DNA of 64,000 bases from JBEIQE01 sp040376705 (GCA_040376705.1 JBEIQE010000002.1:1-64000), one strand, 5' to 3'. Numbered from the stretch's first letter, positions 25,256-34,719 are shown. The notes: generated from the sequence alone by a model not told the origin. Translations and numbers: made by a program.

Positions 25256-26092
25256 TTAGCGCCCGTAGGTATTGTTCTTGAATAAATCGGTCGTACGGGT
25301 GCGCGGCCGGGCCACGGGCGCATGCGCCTGACCGTTTTTCCAGATAAAGCCGTAATCGAGCAGCGGGTGCGGCGACAGCTTGGGTGTGAGCAGCGTGTTA
25401 AACAGCTTGGCCACTGCCGAATCGCCGAGCGAAATAATGGGGCTGGCAGGCGGCCGGGCGATGAGGCGTACTTCGGCGTTACCGAATGGCGGTTCGGCAT
25501 CTGATTGCTCATGAGTCTGGCCGAGCAGAACTTTTGAAATCTGGCGGCTGGTTTCGCCATGGTTTACCAGAATCACAGGCCCATCCCCATGGCTGGCGCG
25601 GTAACGGTATATACTGTTGAGGTCAACCCGTACGCGCGCTTCCGTAGCCAAGCGGGCCTCGCCACCGGGCGGAATGAGGAAGTGCAAAGCACCTTTCTCG
25701 CGTGCGATGGCAAACAGCTCAGCATACACAGGGTGGGCCTTGCTCCACTCCTGATGCGGGCGGCCGGCAACCTGCCCGAGACTCTGCTCGGTCAGCATAT
25801 CGCTTTCGCGCACATGCACTTTAAAGCCAGCTTTGGTCAGGGCGTTATAAATACACTGGGTGGTCTGGCGTGCGCGCATGTGGCCGCTGGTACGCAGAAT
25901 GATGGGGCGGGTCTCACCCTTTTCTATAAAGCGCTGAGCCAGAAAAGCGCCGGTGGCAGCGGCTTGCTGCCAGCCAAGCTCGGTCAGCTCGATTTGCGAG
26001 TCAGGAATTTTGGTATAAAGCGATTTATCGACGTTTGCTTGCGACTGACCGTGCCGTACCAGATAAAACTCAACAGGTTTCTTTCCGGTCAT
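25256..26092 (-). CDS. histidine phosphatase (phosphoglycerate mutase-like) protein
   Basis: 278 residues. YLVRHGQSQAN holds the RHG motif with the phospho-acceptor His; SGHMRARQTTQ gives the second Arg, and VILVNHGETSRQ the second His. These are the histidine-phosphatase superfamily sites. It could be a cofactor-dependent mutase, a broad phosphatase or a phosphorylated-metabolite hydrolase; the tail of about 60 residues beyond the core does not decide. It follows the helicase by 17 nt and precedes lptD by 46 nt, all on the minus strand, so co-transcription is plausible. Confidence 0.85.
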   Translation of the reverse strand: MTGKKPVEFYLVRHGQSQANVDKSLYTKIPDSQIELTELGWQQAAATGAFLAQRFIEKGETRPIILRTSGHMRARQTTQCIYNALTKAGFKVHVRESDMLTEQSLGQVAGRPHQEWSKAHPVYAELFAIAREKGALHFLIPPGGEARLATEARVRVDLNSIYRYRASHGDGPVILVNHGETSRQISKVLLGQTHEQSDAEPPFGNAEVRLIARPPASPIISLGDSAVAKLFNTLLTPKLSPHPLLDYGFIWKNGQAHAPVARPRTRTTDLFKNNTYGR

Positions 26093-26109
26093 GCGCAGTC
26101 TCCGTAATA

Positions 26110-27537
26110 TCAGCTTCCGCTGCTCTTGACCGGCGGACGGGCCAGAAATGCCGGCAGATCATCACCAAACGTGTTCTTGTCCGGCAGGGCATCGATATTG
26201 TCGTCGTAGCGGGCGGGGCGGCGCTCGTTATTGTTACGCTCGCTGTTGCTGTCGCGGCGTGGACGGTCGTTCGTGCGCTCGGGACGTGCTGCTTGCGGCG
26301 GGCGTGCAGGGCGATTTTCCTGACGCGGACGCTCAGCCTGCGGGGCACGCTGTTGGTCAGCACGGGGGGCTGGCTGCTCATGCTGCATGACCGATGAGGC
26401 CTGCTCTTCGCCCAGCGTGTAGCCCACAACGTCAAAGCGCGGAATCGGCTTTTTGGTCATGTTCTCGATGGCGTGAACAAACTTCTCTTCATACGGCGTG
26501 GCGAGGGTAAAGGCTTCGCCCAGCTTGCCGGCACGGCCGGTTCGGCCGATGCGGTGGACGTAGTCTTCGGCATGAATAGGTACATCGAAGTTGAATACGT
26601 GGCTTACGTCAGAGACATCAAGACCGCGGGCAGCAACATCCGAGCACACCAGCAGGGTTACTTTATCGGCCTTGAAGGCGTCAAAGGTTTCGCTACGGGC
26701 CGACTGGGTCATGTCGCCATGCAATGCAGCGGCATTAAAGCCATGACGCTCAAGTGAGCGCTGCAGGACGCCAATGTCTTTCTTGCGGTTGCAGAAGATA
26801 TAAGCGTTTTTGACATTACGGGTGCGCAGCAGATGGCGCAGTACTTCGCGCTTCTGGCGCTCCTGCACCATTACCAGATGCTGGGCCACATTCACCGAGG
26901 TGGATGACGGTGCCGAAACGCTGATCATCTTGGGATTGATGAGGAACTGGTCAGCCAGACGCTTGATCTCGGGCGGCAGTGTGGCGCTGAACATGAGGGT
27001 CTGGCGCATGCTGGGCAGCAGCTTGCAGATCTTTTCAATGTCAGGGATGAAGCCCATGTCGAGCATGCGGTCGGCTTCGTCGATGACCAAAACCTTGATA
27101 TCGGAAAGGATGATGCGGCCACGCTCGAACAGGTCCATCAAACGGCCGGGGGTGGCGATGAGCACGTCAACGCCGCGGTCGAGCAGACGGATCTGCTCAT
27201 CCATGTTTTCGCCACCGATGATCAGCGCCTTGGAGAGCTTGGTGTATTTGCCGTACTTGTCGAAGTTCTCGGCCACCTGGGCGGCGAGTTCGCGGGTCGG
27301 CTCCAAAATCAGTGTGCGCGGCATGCGGGCGCGGGCGCGGCCACCATCGAGGATGTCGATCATCGGCAGCGTAAAGGCAGCGGTCTTGCCGGTACCGGTT
27401 TGAGCGGTTGCCAGCAGGTCGCGCGTCATGAGCACGAGGGGGATGGCTTGTGCTTGAATGGGTGTTGGAACTGTATAACCGGCGTCAGCTACCGCCTGAC
27501 ACAGGGTGTCACTCAGGCCTAAATCTTGAAATGTCAT
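26110..27537 (-). CDS. rhlE: DEAD-box RNA helicase, RhlE-like
   Basis: 475 residues from the ATG at 27537, which gives the family start MTFQDLGLS; the frame has an ATG 6 codons upstream, but GAGG is better placed for this one. The Q-motif, AQTGTGKT (motif I), PTRELAAQ (Ia), VIDEADRMLDMGF (II, DEAD), FSATLPPE (III, SAT), ARGLDVSDVSHVF (V) and YVHRIGRTGRAG (VI) are all present. A C-terminal tail of about 90 residues is rich in Arg, Gln, Pro and Asn and probably binds RNA. It remodels RNA in ribosome assembly or decay. The gene is divergent from fabI. Confidence 0.95.
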   Translation of the reverse strand: MTFQDLGLSDTLCQAVADAGYTVPTPIQAQAIPLVLMTRDLLATAQTGTGKTAAFTLPMIDILDGGRARARMPRTLILEPTRELAAQVAENFDKYGKYTKLSKALIIGGENMDEQIRLLDRGVDVLIATPGRLMDLFERGRIILSDIKVLVIDEADRMLDMGFIPDIEKICKLLPSMRQTLMFSATLPPEIKRLADQFLINPKMISVSAPSSTSVNVAQHLVMVQERQKREVLRHLLRTRNVKNAYIFCNRKKDIGVLQRSLERHGFNAAALHGDMTQSARSETFDAFKADKVTLLVCSDVAARGLDVSDVSHVFNFDVPIHAEDYVHRIGRTGRAGKLGEAFTLATPYEEKFVHAIENMTKKPIPRFDVVGYTLGEEQASSVMQHEQPAPRADQQRAPQAERPRQENRPARPPQAARPERTNDRPRRDSNSERNNNERRPARYDDNIDALPDKNTFGDDLPAFLARPPVKSSGS

Positions 27538-27670
27538 GGGCGTCAAATGCCTCATTTACTGCCATTAAGTCAAGGATTTAACGCAGGTGCACGCGCCATT
27601 TCCCGATAAAAATGGTTGCTGTTGCCGCCGTCTGGTGTAGTCTCAGGCCGGATTTTTATGAGGGATAACA

Positions 27671-28552
27671 ATGACTGACACCAACAATACCCCCGCCCAG
27701 CTCATGAAAGGCAAAAAAGGCCTCATCATCGGTGTGGCGAATGACCGCTCCATTGCCTGGGGCATTGCACAGGTTTGCGCCGCTCATGGTGCCGAGCTGG
27801 CTTTCACCTATCAGGGTCCTGCGCTTGAGAAGCGCGTACGCCCGCTGGCCGATAGCCTTGGCGCCAAACTGATCCTGCCGTTTGAAGATGCAAGAAGCGA
27901 TGAGCAGACCGATGCGCTGTTCAAGGCTGTAGAGGCTGAATGGGGGCATCTCGATTTCGTGGTGCATGCCGTTGCCTTCTCTGACAAGAAGGAACTTGAT
28001 GGCCTGTACCTCAACACCACCCGCAGCAACTTTGCGCTGACGATGGATGTGAGCTGCTACTCATTTACAGCAGTAGCCCAGCGCGCTGTACCGCTGATGA
28101 AGAATGGCGGCAGCCTGCTTACCCTGAGCTATTACGGTGCCGAGCGTGTGATGCCGCATTATAACGTCATGGGCGTGGCCAAGGCTGCACTCGAGGCCAG
28201 CGTGCGTTACCTCGCAGCTGACCTGGGTGTGCAGAACATCCGCGTGAATGCTATTTCAGCAGGGCCCATCAAGACCCTCGCTGCCAGCGGCATTGGCGAT
28301 TTCAACTACATCCTCAAGTGGAACGCCCTGAATGCGCCGCTTGGCCGCAACGTGACGCAGACTGAAGTGGGCAACTCAGCCCTCTTCCTGCTCTCTGACC
28401 TCGGCTCGGGCGTAACCGGCGAAGTGATGCATGTGGATGCGGGCTATCACACCGTGGGTATGCTGAACGTGGACAATGCAGCTGGCACAGCTGAATTGCT
28501 CGCCAAAATGGCCGAGACCATGAAGCCTGCCAACGAAACATCGGCTGCCTAA
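27671..28552 (+). CDS. fabI: enoyl-[acyl-carrier-protein] reductase (NADH)
   Basis: 293 residues. IIGVANDRSIAWGIA at residues 19-33 is the FabI cofactor loop. SYYGAERVMPHYNVMGVAK carries Tyr154/155 and the Tyr164-x6-Lys171 pair characteristic of FabI rather than the YxxxK of other SDR enzymes. It catalyses the last reduction step of fatty-acid elongation. GAGGGAT lies 5 nt before the ATG. Chorismate synthase starts immediately at the next base after the stop, so they share a transcript. Confidence 0.97.
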   Translation: MTDTNNTPAQLMKGKKGLIIGVANDRSIAWGIAQVCAAHGAELAFTYQGPALEKRVRPLADSLGAKLILPFEDARSDEQTDALFKAVEAEWGHLDFVVHAVAFSDKKELDGLYLNTTRSNFALTMDVSCYSFTAVAQRAVPLMKNGGSLLTLSYYGAERVMPHYNVMGVAKAALEASVRYLAADLGVQNIRVNAISAGPIKTLAASGIGDFNYILKWNALNAPLGRNVTQTEVGNSALFLLSDLGSGVTGEVMHVDAGYHTVGMLNVDNAAGTAELLAKMAETMKPANETSAA

Positions 28553-29629
28553 ATGGCATCCAATCGCTTCGGGCAACTTCTGACCTTCACCACATGGGGT
28601 GAAAGTCATGGCCCGGCGATTGGCTGTGTGGTGGATGGTATGCCGCCGCTGGTGGCGTTGACTGAGGCCGATATCCAGCCGTGGCTGGATAAACGCAAGC
28701 CTGGCACCAGCAAGTTTGTCACCCAGCGGCAGGAGAGCGATACCGTGCGTATCGTCTCCGGCGTGTTTGAGGGGCAAACAACCGGCCACCCCATCAGCCT
28801 GATCATCGATAATGAGGATGCGCGTAGCAAAGACTATGACGCCATTAAAGATCAATGGCGGCCGGGTCATGCTGATTATACGTATGATACCAAGTATGGC
28901 ATCCGCGATCATCGTGGTTCGGGCCGTGCCTCAGCGCGCGAAACAGCCATGCGCGTGGCGGCTGGCGCACTGGCGCGTAAGCTCATCCCCAGCATCACCC
29001 TGCGCGGCGCGGTTGTGCAGCTTGGGCCGCATAAGATAAACCGCGAGCAGTTTGACTGGGCCGAGGTTGAGAACAATCCCTTCTGGTGCCCTGATAAATC
29101 GGCAGTCGCGCAGTGGGAAAGCTTTTTGGATGAAACCCGTAAAGCGGGCAGCTCCTGTGGTGCGATTATCGAAATTGTAGCATCCGGCGTACCAGCTGGT
29201 TTGGGGGAGCCGATCTACGGCAAGCTCGAAGCCGAGATTGCAAGTGCGATGATGAGCATCAACGCTGTGAAGGCGGTTGAAATTGGCGATGGTTTTGCGT
29301 TGGCCAGCATGCCCGGCCATGAAGCTGCAGATGCCATGTATAAAGCCAAAGACGGCACACCTGAGTTTGTGACCAACCATGCAGGCGGCGTACTAGGCGG
29401 CATCTCGACGGGGCAGGATATTGTTGTACGGTTTGCCGTGAAGCCCACCAGCAGCATTCTTACCCCGCGCTCTTCTCTAGACCGTAACTTCAATGAAGTT
29501 GAAGTCACAACCAAGGGCCGGCACGACCCCTGCGTGGGTATTCGGGCTGTACCGGTTGGCGAAGCGATGCTGGCCTTTGTACTGGCCGACCAGTTGCTGC
29601 GCGCCCGCGCGATGGGGCAGAAGGTTTAG
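28553..29629 (+). CDS. aroC: chorismate synthase
   Basis: 358 residues. The start (NRFGQLLTFTTWGESHGPAIG) and the motifs DNEDARSKDYDAIKDQWRPGHADYTYDTKYG, DHRGSGRASARETAMRVAAGALA and GGVLGGISTGQDIVVRFAVKPT are diagnostic. It converts 5-enolpyruvylshikimate-3-phosphate to chorismate using reduced FMN. It begins at the nucleotide after the fabI stop. It is convergent with the GT2 gene, with only 14 nt between the stops and no clear terminator. Confidence 0.98.
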   Translation: MASNRFGQLLTFTTWGESHGPAIGCVVDGMPPLVALTEADIQPWLDKRKPGTSKFVTQRQESDTVRIVSGVFEGQTTGHPISLIIDNEDARSKDYDAIKDQWRPGHADYTYDTKYGIRDHRGSGRASARETAMRVAAGALARKLIPSITLRGAVVQLGPHKINREQFDWAEVENNPFWCPDKSAVAQWESFLDETRKAGSSCGAIIEIVASGVPAGLGEPIYGKLEAEIASAMMSINAVKAVEIGDGFALASMPGHEAADAMYKAKDGTPEFVTNHAGGVLGGISTGQDIVVRFAVKPTSSILTPRSSLDRNFNEVEVTTKGRHDPCVGIRAVPVGEAMLAFVLADQLLRARAMGQKV

Positions 29630-29643
29630 GAATTAGCTTTAAA

Positions 29644-30594
29644 TCAGCCCGTTGCGGTGATGATGCGGCCGGGGGCGTATTCCTCGTAGCGTACGCCCAA
29701 CAGGCCTGCCAGCATGCCAACACCGCGCGCGAGCATGAGCACCGACTTGGCCAGCTCATGCTTGCCCTCAAAACCAACCGGCAGATTGAGCAGGCCCTGG
29801 AAGATTTTGGCAAGGGCACGGGCAAAGCGGCGCAGCCAGCCCCATGCGCCATCAATTTCCATATCGCAGATGGCCAGTGTCGTACCCGCCCTGAAGTTAC
29901 GGCGCATTAGCCACTTCAGGCTGCAGCGTTCCATCGGGATGAAGTCCTGCACCACAGCGGCGGCTGACCATACCATACGCATGCCTTTGTTGGCAGCATG
30001 GCGGAAGAACAGCGTATCGCTGCCACCGGTGTAACGCAGTTTGGCATCAAAGCGCAGATTGGCTGCTTTAACAGCACTTACCTTCATCAGGCAGTTGTTG
30101 GTTGCACCTTCCGACAGTGTTGCACGGTCGATAAAGCGGCGGCGGTTAAAGAACCCACCCCGCTTGATCCAGCCTGGTGCACCTTCTGGCAGAATGGCCT
30201 CTACCGCGCCAATCACGAAATCGGCTTCGGTTTCCTTCTGCGTTGTGACCAGCGCATCAATCCACGCGGGCATGGGGCTCTCGTCATCATCAATCCAGGC
30301 CAGCAGGTCGCAGCCATCCGGCAGGGTAGCCATGATGCGTTCACGCGCCATGGGAATACCCAGCTGCGGCTCAACCACGTAGCTGATGTTCAGCTGGTTG
30401 CGGAATTCATCTGCCACCGCGCGCGCACTCGCGCCGGCATCGTTATCAACAATAATTACCGTAAACGGGATCGGGTCTTTACCCTCAAAGCTTTGCACCG
30501 TCAGCGCGGTGAGCAGGCGCTTGAGGCTTTCAGGCCGCTTATAAGTGATGATGCCGACCGCAACAGTGGCAGGTGTGGAAGTGATGTCGCTCAT
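29644..30594 (-). CDS. family 2 glycosyltransferase
   Basis: 316 residues. A GT-A start (VGIITYKRPESLKRLLTAL), the nucleotide-binding VIIVDNDAG and the metal site LLAWIDDDESP define GT2. Acceptor-side features (NNCLMKV, GGSDTLFFRH) follow, and there is a hydrophobic C-terminal segment near residues 275-300. It transfers a sugar to a surface polysaccharide or lipid-linked acceptor at the membrane. Its start overlaps the UDP-xylose synthase gene stop by 4 nt, which suggests the donor may be made by that enzyme or by Ugd; the sugar itself is not shown. Confidence 0.88.
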   Translation of the reverse strand: MSDITSTPATVAVGIITYKRPESLKRLLTALTVQSFEGKDPIPFTVIIVDNDAGASARAVADEFRNQLNISYVVEPQLGIPMARERIMATLPDGCDLLAWIDDDESPMPAWIDALVTTQKETEADFVIGAVEAILPEGAPGWIKRGGFFNRRRFIDRATLSEGATNNCLMKVSAVKAANLRFDAKLRYTGGSDTLFFRHAANKGMRMVWSAAAVVQDFIPMERCSLKWLMRRNFRAGTTLAICDMEIDGAWGWLRRFARALAKIFQGLLNLPVGFEGKHELAKSVLMLARGVGMLAGLLGVRYEEYAPGRIITATG

Positions 30595-31565
30595 GCTGCT
30601 GTGTTTTCCTTGCTCAAGAGAGCGTCGAAATACTTGATGGTCTGGCGCAGTCCGTCCTCAAGCTGAATGGTGGGTTGCCAGCCGGTTTTGCTCTTGGCCA
30701 ACGCAATATTGGGTTGGCGCTGCTTGGGGTCGTCCTGCGGTAGCGGCAGATGCGTGATCTTGGAATTGGAGCCGGTCAGGCGAATAACCTGCTCGGCCAG
30801 TTCCAGCATGGTGAACTCAACCGGATTGCCAAGGTTCATGGGGCCGGTGAAGCTGTCATCGGTATCGTTCATCAGGCGCACGAGGCCATCAACCAGATCT
30901 GTCACGAAACAAAAACTACGACTCTGCTGGCCTTCGCCATAAACGGTAATCGGCTGGTCCTGCAGTGCCTGCATGATGAAGTTGGAGATCACCCGGCCAT
31001 CTTCGGGGTGCATGCGCGGGCCGTAGGTATTGAAAATTCGAGCGACCTTGATTTTAACACCGAACTGGCGGTGGTAGTCGAAGAACAGGGTTTCGGCGCA
31101 GCGCTTGCCCTCATCGTAACAGGCCCTGATGCCGATGGGGTTGACGTTGCCCCAGTAAGTTTCGGGCTGCGGGTGTACCAGAGGGTCACCATAAACCTCG
31201 CTGGTGGAGGTTTGCAGAATACGCGCACCGCGCCGCTTGGCCAGCTCGAGCATGTTGATGGCCCCATTCACCGAGGTGCGCAGGGTGAACACCGGATCGC
31301 GCTGGTAATGGATGGGGGCTGCAGGGCAGGCGCAGTTGTAAATCTGGTCAACCTCGGCCGAGAACGGCTCGATCACATCGTGGCGGATAAGCTCGAAGTG
31401 CGGGTTATCGATGAGGTGAGCCACGTTATCGCGGTTACCGGTATAGAAGTTATCGAGACAGATAACCACATGACCATCCGCCAGTAGCCGCTCGCACAAG
31501 AAGCTGCCGACAAGGCCAGCGCCGCCGGTGACGAGAACAGTCTTACGTTGCCAGTCTTTACCCAT
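30591..31565 (-). CDS. UDP-glucuronate decarboxylase (UDP-xylose synthase)
   Basis: 324 residues. It is an extended SDR protein with VTGGAGLVGSFLCERLL at the start and the Tyr-xxx-Lys pair in ACYDEGKRCAE. TSTSEVYGDPLVHPQPETYWGNVNPIG and RIFNTYGPRMHPEDGRVISNF are typical of UXS. It converts UDP-glucuronate to UDP-xylose with bound NAD. Ugd, which makes UDP-glucuronate, is the next gene upstream (39 nt), and a glycosyltransferase overlaps downstream, so the three form a sugar supply and transfer unit. Confidence 0.93.
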   Translation of the reverse strand: MGKDWQRKTVLVTGGAGLVGSFLCERLLADGHVVICLDNFYTGNRDNVAHLIDNPHFELIRHDVIEPFSAEVDQIYNCACPAAPIHYQRDPVFTLRTSVNGAINMLELAKRRGARILQTSTSEVYGDPLVHPQPETYWGNVNPIGIRACYDEGKRCAETLFFDYHRQFGVKIKVARIFNTYGPRMHPEDGRVISNFIMQALQDQPITVYGEGQQSRSFCFVTDLVDGLVRLMNDTDDSFTGPMNLGNPVEFTMLELAEQVIRLTGSNSKITHLPLPQDDPKQRQPNIALAKSKTGWQPTIQLEDGLRQTIKYFDALLSKENTAA

Positions 31566-31603
31566 ATAAAACCCCGCTAGATGTAGCAGAGGTTTTAGCG
31601 GTT

Positions 31604-32962
31604 TTAGTGCTGACCCGCCAGTACCTTCAGGCGCGGCGCGGTGACTTCGCGTTCCGGAGTCGGGCGGCCGAGGGATGAGTAATTAAATCCGGCATTTACA
31701 ACCTGTTGCGGGTTATAAAGATTGCGTAAATCAACCAGGTTGGGCTGCGCCATCATATCGCGCAGGCGACCAAGGTTGAGGGCGCGGAACTCGTCCCACT
31801 CGGTGATGATCACGGCCACATCGGCGTCCTGGCATACGCTGTAGGCATCAAAGCCCCAGGTGACGCCGTCCATGATCTTGGCGGCTTCCTTCATGGCGAT
31901 GGGGTCGTAGGCAGCGATACGTGCGCCGGCCTTTTGCAGGGCGGCGACGATATCAATCGCGGGGCTGTCGCGCATGTCATCGGTATTGGCTTTGAACGCC
32001 ACACCGAGAACCGCAACCTTCTTGCCCTTGATGTCGCCACCAGCGGCTTCAATTACGCGCTCGGCCATCTTGAGTTTGCGTGCATTGTTGATGGCCACTG
32101 TGGTTTCAACCAGCTTGACCGGCGCGTTATAGTCCTGCGCGGTCTTGATCATCGCCAGTGTATCTTTGGGGAAGCAGGAGCCGCCGTAGCCCGGGCCAGC
32201 CTGCAGGAACTTCTTGCCAATACGGCTATCAAGACCGATGCCCTTGGCTACATCCATAACATCGGCGCCAATCTTCTCGCACAGGTCCGATACTTCATGA
32301 ATGAAGGTAATTTTCATCGCGAGGTAGGCATTACCGGCATACTTGATCAGCTCGGCAGTTTCGCGGCTAGTAAACAGCAGCGGGGTCTCGAGGGCTGACA
32401 GCGGCTGGTAGAGCTGACGCATAATCTTCTCGGCTTCATCCGAGTTGCAGCCAACAACGACGCGGTCGGGGCGCATGAAGTCTTCAATCGCCGAGCCTTC
32501 GCGCAGGAATTCAGGGTTCGAGCAGACGGCGAACTGGGCATTCGGGTTCTTGGTGCGAATGATCTTCTCGACTTCTGCAGCAGTGCCCACCGGCACGGTC
32601 GATTTATCTACAATTACGGTATAGCCGCTCAGTGCTTCGGCGATTTCTTCGGCGGCCTGATAGACGTAAGACAAGTCGGCATGGCCATCGCCACGGCGGG
32701 TTGGAGTGCCAACGGCAATGAACACGGCGTCGGCATTGGCCACGGCAGTTTTGAGGTCGGTGGTGAAAGAGAGGCGGCCAGCGTTAACATTACGCGCCAC
32801 CAGCTCATCAAGGCCGGGCTCATAAATTGGCATTTCGCCCTGCAGCAGGCGGGAGATCTTGCTTTCGTCCTTATCGACACAAACAACATCGCAACCGAAT
32901 TCGGCAAAGCAGCTGCCCGAAACGAGGCCAACATAACCGGTGCCAATCATAGCCAGACGCAT
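31604..32962 (-). CDS. ugd: UDP-glucose 6-dehydrogenase
   Basis: 452 residues. GTGYVGLVSGSCFAEFG at residues 7-23 binds NAD; VPVGTA and NPEFLREGSAIEDF follow; the catalytic Cys is in GPGYGGSCFPKDTLAM; FKANTDDMRDSPAIDI is in the C-terminal domain. It oxidises UDP-glucose twice to UDP-glucuronate. It sits between the initiating sugar transferase gene (18 nt) and the UDP-xylose synthase gene (38 nt) in one minus-strand run. Confidence 0.97.
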   Translation of the reverse strand: MRLAMIGTGYVGLVSGSCFAEFGCDVVCVDKDESKISRLLQGEMPIYEPGLDELVARNVNAGRLSFTTDLKTAVANADAVFIAVGTPTRRGDGHADLSYVYQAAEEIAEALSGYTVIVDKSTVPVGTAAEVEKIIRTKNPNAQFAVCSNPEFLREGSAIEDFMRPDRVVVGCNSDEAEKIMRQLYQPLSALETPLLFTSRETAELIKYAGNAYLAMKITFIHEVSDLCEKIGADVMDVAKGIGLDSRIGKKFLQAGPGYGGSCFPKDTLAMIKTAQDYNAPVKLVETTVAINNARKLKMAERVIEAAGGDIKGKKVAVLGVAFKANTDDMRDSPAIDIVAALQKAGARIAAYDPIAMKEAAKIMDGVTWGFDAYSVCQDADVAVIITEWDEFRALNLGRLRDMMAQPNLVDLRNLYNPQQVVNAGFNYSSLGRPTPEREVTAPRLKVLAGQH

Positions 32963-32980
32963 GTGAAAAACCTTTCAGAT

Positions 32981-34288
32981 TTAACCCGCACCGCGACCCG
33001 TTAGTACTGCACCAACGGTCCGGTAAAGAATATCGATATCCTGCCAGAGCGACCAGGTGCGAACATAGGTGGCATCATAACGCACCTTGTCGGCATTATC
33101 GCCGTGGCTGCGTACCGATACCTGCCATAATCCGGTGAGGCCAGCAGGAACACTCTGACGTAGCTTTAGCAATTCAGGGGGGTAGACTTCAAGGTCGTAA
33201 TCAACAAAAACGCGCGGACCGATTAAACTCATCTCGCCTCTGAGAATATTTACGAGCTGCGGCAATTCATCAATCGAGAATGTCCTTATAAAACCACCAA
33301 TAAATGGTAGAATTCGCGGATCGGGCTGTAGCTTGAAGCGGCTTAACCATGTTGCTGCCGCGGCGGTATCGGAACTTAAGATATGCTCGAGCCGTGCGGC
33401 GCTGTCCTGATACATGCTGCGCAATTTGTAAATACGCACCGGATTGCCGAACTGGCTGCGGCGGAACTGGGTATAAATCACTGGTCCCGGGTCGATGATG
33501 TAAATCGCGAGCATGCAGAGCATGATGAGCGGGGCCGTGAGGGCCAGCAGCAACAGGCTGCCGGTTACATCGATGATGCGTTTGCAGGTTTTATATGGCG
33601 CGAGGTTCGGGTTTTGCGCGCGGTTGACACCCAGCCAGCGCACCAGCTTGTTATCGAGCGGGCGAATACGGCTGATGCTGCCACCTTCCTGCAGCAGAAA
33701 AACCTCGCTGGTCTTGTTCTGGCCGGGCTGCGGTTTAGCGCCCTGAAACAGCACCAGCGTAGGGGCATTCTCAGCTGGAACAAGCCCTAAGTACCAGTTC
33801 TGCAGTAGGGTTTGTGTGCCTTGGCCTACAACCTGTGCTGGCTTGCCCCAGCGCTGCAGACGATACAGCAGGTGGCGCGTAAACGCCTCAGCCAGCGGGC
33901 TCAGGGCGAGGTATAGCCCAACTGCAGCTGCTGTCTGCCATGCATATAACAAAGCCAGCGCAGCTATGGGCGCGCCGAGCAGCCAGCGACGGCGCAAGCG
34001 CTCGGTTGATTGCAATCCAAAGCCGGGATAGAGCCCAGCTGCTGCATAAAGTGATATGAGGACAGGTATAAAAGAGGCTGCCATGCTCACGCCGCTTACC
34101 AGCATGAGCGGCAGGGCCAGCAGGGCAGCATCGGTCACTGCAAGGCAGGTGCCTGCGGTGAGAGTGTGGTCGCTAATGCGTTTTTTAAGCGATGCAACAG
34201 GCTGCTCGGCGCTATACGCAGAGGCGCTTATCGCTGATTCTGGTTCCAGCTCGACAACGCTCAAGCCTGATCTCCGATGGGGTGGCAC
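32981..34288 (-). CDS. initiating sugar transferase (polyprenyl-phosphate glycosyl-1-phosphate transferase)
   Basis: 435 residues from a GTG; a TTG at 34264 preceded by GGAGA is an alternative start. The N-terminal part has about four or five hydrophobic segments, then a soluble linker. The C-terminal part is the bacterial sugar transferase domain: a TM helix after KRIIDVTGSLLL, then KLRSMYQDSA, the FIRTFSIDELPQLVNILRGEMSLIGPR block and GLTGLWQVSVRSHGDNADK. It loads the first sugar phosphate on undecaprenyl phosphate for capsule, EPS or O-antigen. It lies first in the minus-strand run that continues to ugd, UXS and GT2. Confidence 0.93.
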   Translation of the reverse strand: MPPHRRSGLSVVELEPESAISASAYSAEQPVASLKKRISDHTLTAGTCLAVTDAALLALPLMLVSGVSMAASFIPVLISLYAAAGLYPGFGLQSTERLRRRWLLGAPIAALALLYAWQTAAAVGLYLALSPLAEAFTRHLLYRLQRWGKPAQVVGQGTQTLLQNWYLGLVPAENAPTLVLFQGAKPQPGQNKTSEVFLLQEGGSISRIRPLDNKLVRWLGVNRAQNPNLAPYKTCKRIIDVTGSLLLLALTAPLIMLCMLAIYIIDPGPVIYTQFRRSQFGNPVRIYKLRSMYQDSAARLEHILSSDTAAAATWLSRFKLQPDPRILPFIGGFIRTFSIDELPQLVNILRGEMSLIGPRVFVDYDLEVYPPELLKLRQSVPAGLTGLWQVSVRSHGDNADKVRYDATYVRTWSLWQDIDILYRTVGAVLTGRGAG

Positions 34289-34386
34289 ACCTGCGTAATC
34301 ATATCAATTAACTTGAGTCGGGGCCTTTCACAGCGTAAAAAAAGCCTGTAATAACAAGTGTTCATGTATTGTTCTTGCGCGAGGGG

Positions 34387-34557
34387 ATGATGGAGCCGAA
34401 CTGTCCGATCTGTGCCAAGCCGGCAGGTGCCGCTACAGCACCTTTCTGTTCGCCACGCTGTCGGGATGTGGACCTCAACCGCTGGCTAACAGGTGGATAC
34501 GCTATTAAAACCGATGAAAAACCTGAAGATATTCAGCAAACTGACGACGAGATCTAA
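34387..34557 (+). CDS. yacG: DNA gyrase inhibitor YacG (zinc-binding)
   Basis: 56 residues from the ATG at 34387 (an adjacent ATG at 34390 also fits; GAGGGG is close to both). It holds the zinc site CPIC and, 15 residues later, CSPRC, then DVDLNRWLTGGYAI, which is the YacG family pattern. YacG binds GyrB and blocks DNA binding in E. coli. The acidic tail is typical. It lies just before the tRNA-Phe promoter and is divergent from the sugar-transferase gene. Confidence 0.93.
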   Translation: MMEPNCPICAKPAGAATAPFCSPRCRDVDLNRWLTGGYAIKTDEKPEDIQQTDDEI

Positions 34558-34574
34558 AATCGCCTCTAAAATCG

Positions 34575-34603
34575 TTGCCATCTGCGTAAAGTCTGCTTAT
34601 AAG
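34575..34603 (+). promoter_or_regulatory. promoter of tRNA-Phe
   Basis: TTGCCA (34575-34580) and TATAAG (34598-34603) are spaced by 17 nt. The predicted start near 34610 lies 17 nt before the mature tRNA end. Confidence 0.6.
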
Positions 34604-34626
34604 AGCCGCCTGCACTTGGCAGTCGT

Positions 34627-34702
34627 GCCTGGGTAGCTCAGTTGGTAGAGCAGGGGACTGAAAATCCCCGTGTCGGCGGTTCAATTCCGTCCCCAGGCAC
34701 CA
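34627..34702 (+). tRNA. tRNA-Phe (GAA)
   Basis: A 76-nt cloverleaf: acceptor GCCTGGG pairs with CCCAGGC at 34692-34698, discriminator A, encoded CCA at 34700-34702. The D arm (GTAGCTCAGTTGGTAGAGC) and the T loop (GTTCAATTC) are canonical. The anticodon GAA is at 34660-34662. An integrase gene begins 149 nt after its 3' end, so this gene is the likely attachment target of the island that follows. Confidence 0.97.
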
Positions 34703-34719
34703 TTTATCATTCCAATAAA

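Noticed and set aside
30750..31487. Long frame opposite the UDP-xylose synthase gene
   Set aside because: Shadow of a recognised gene; no independent signal.
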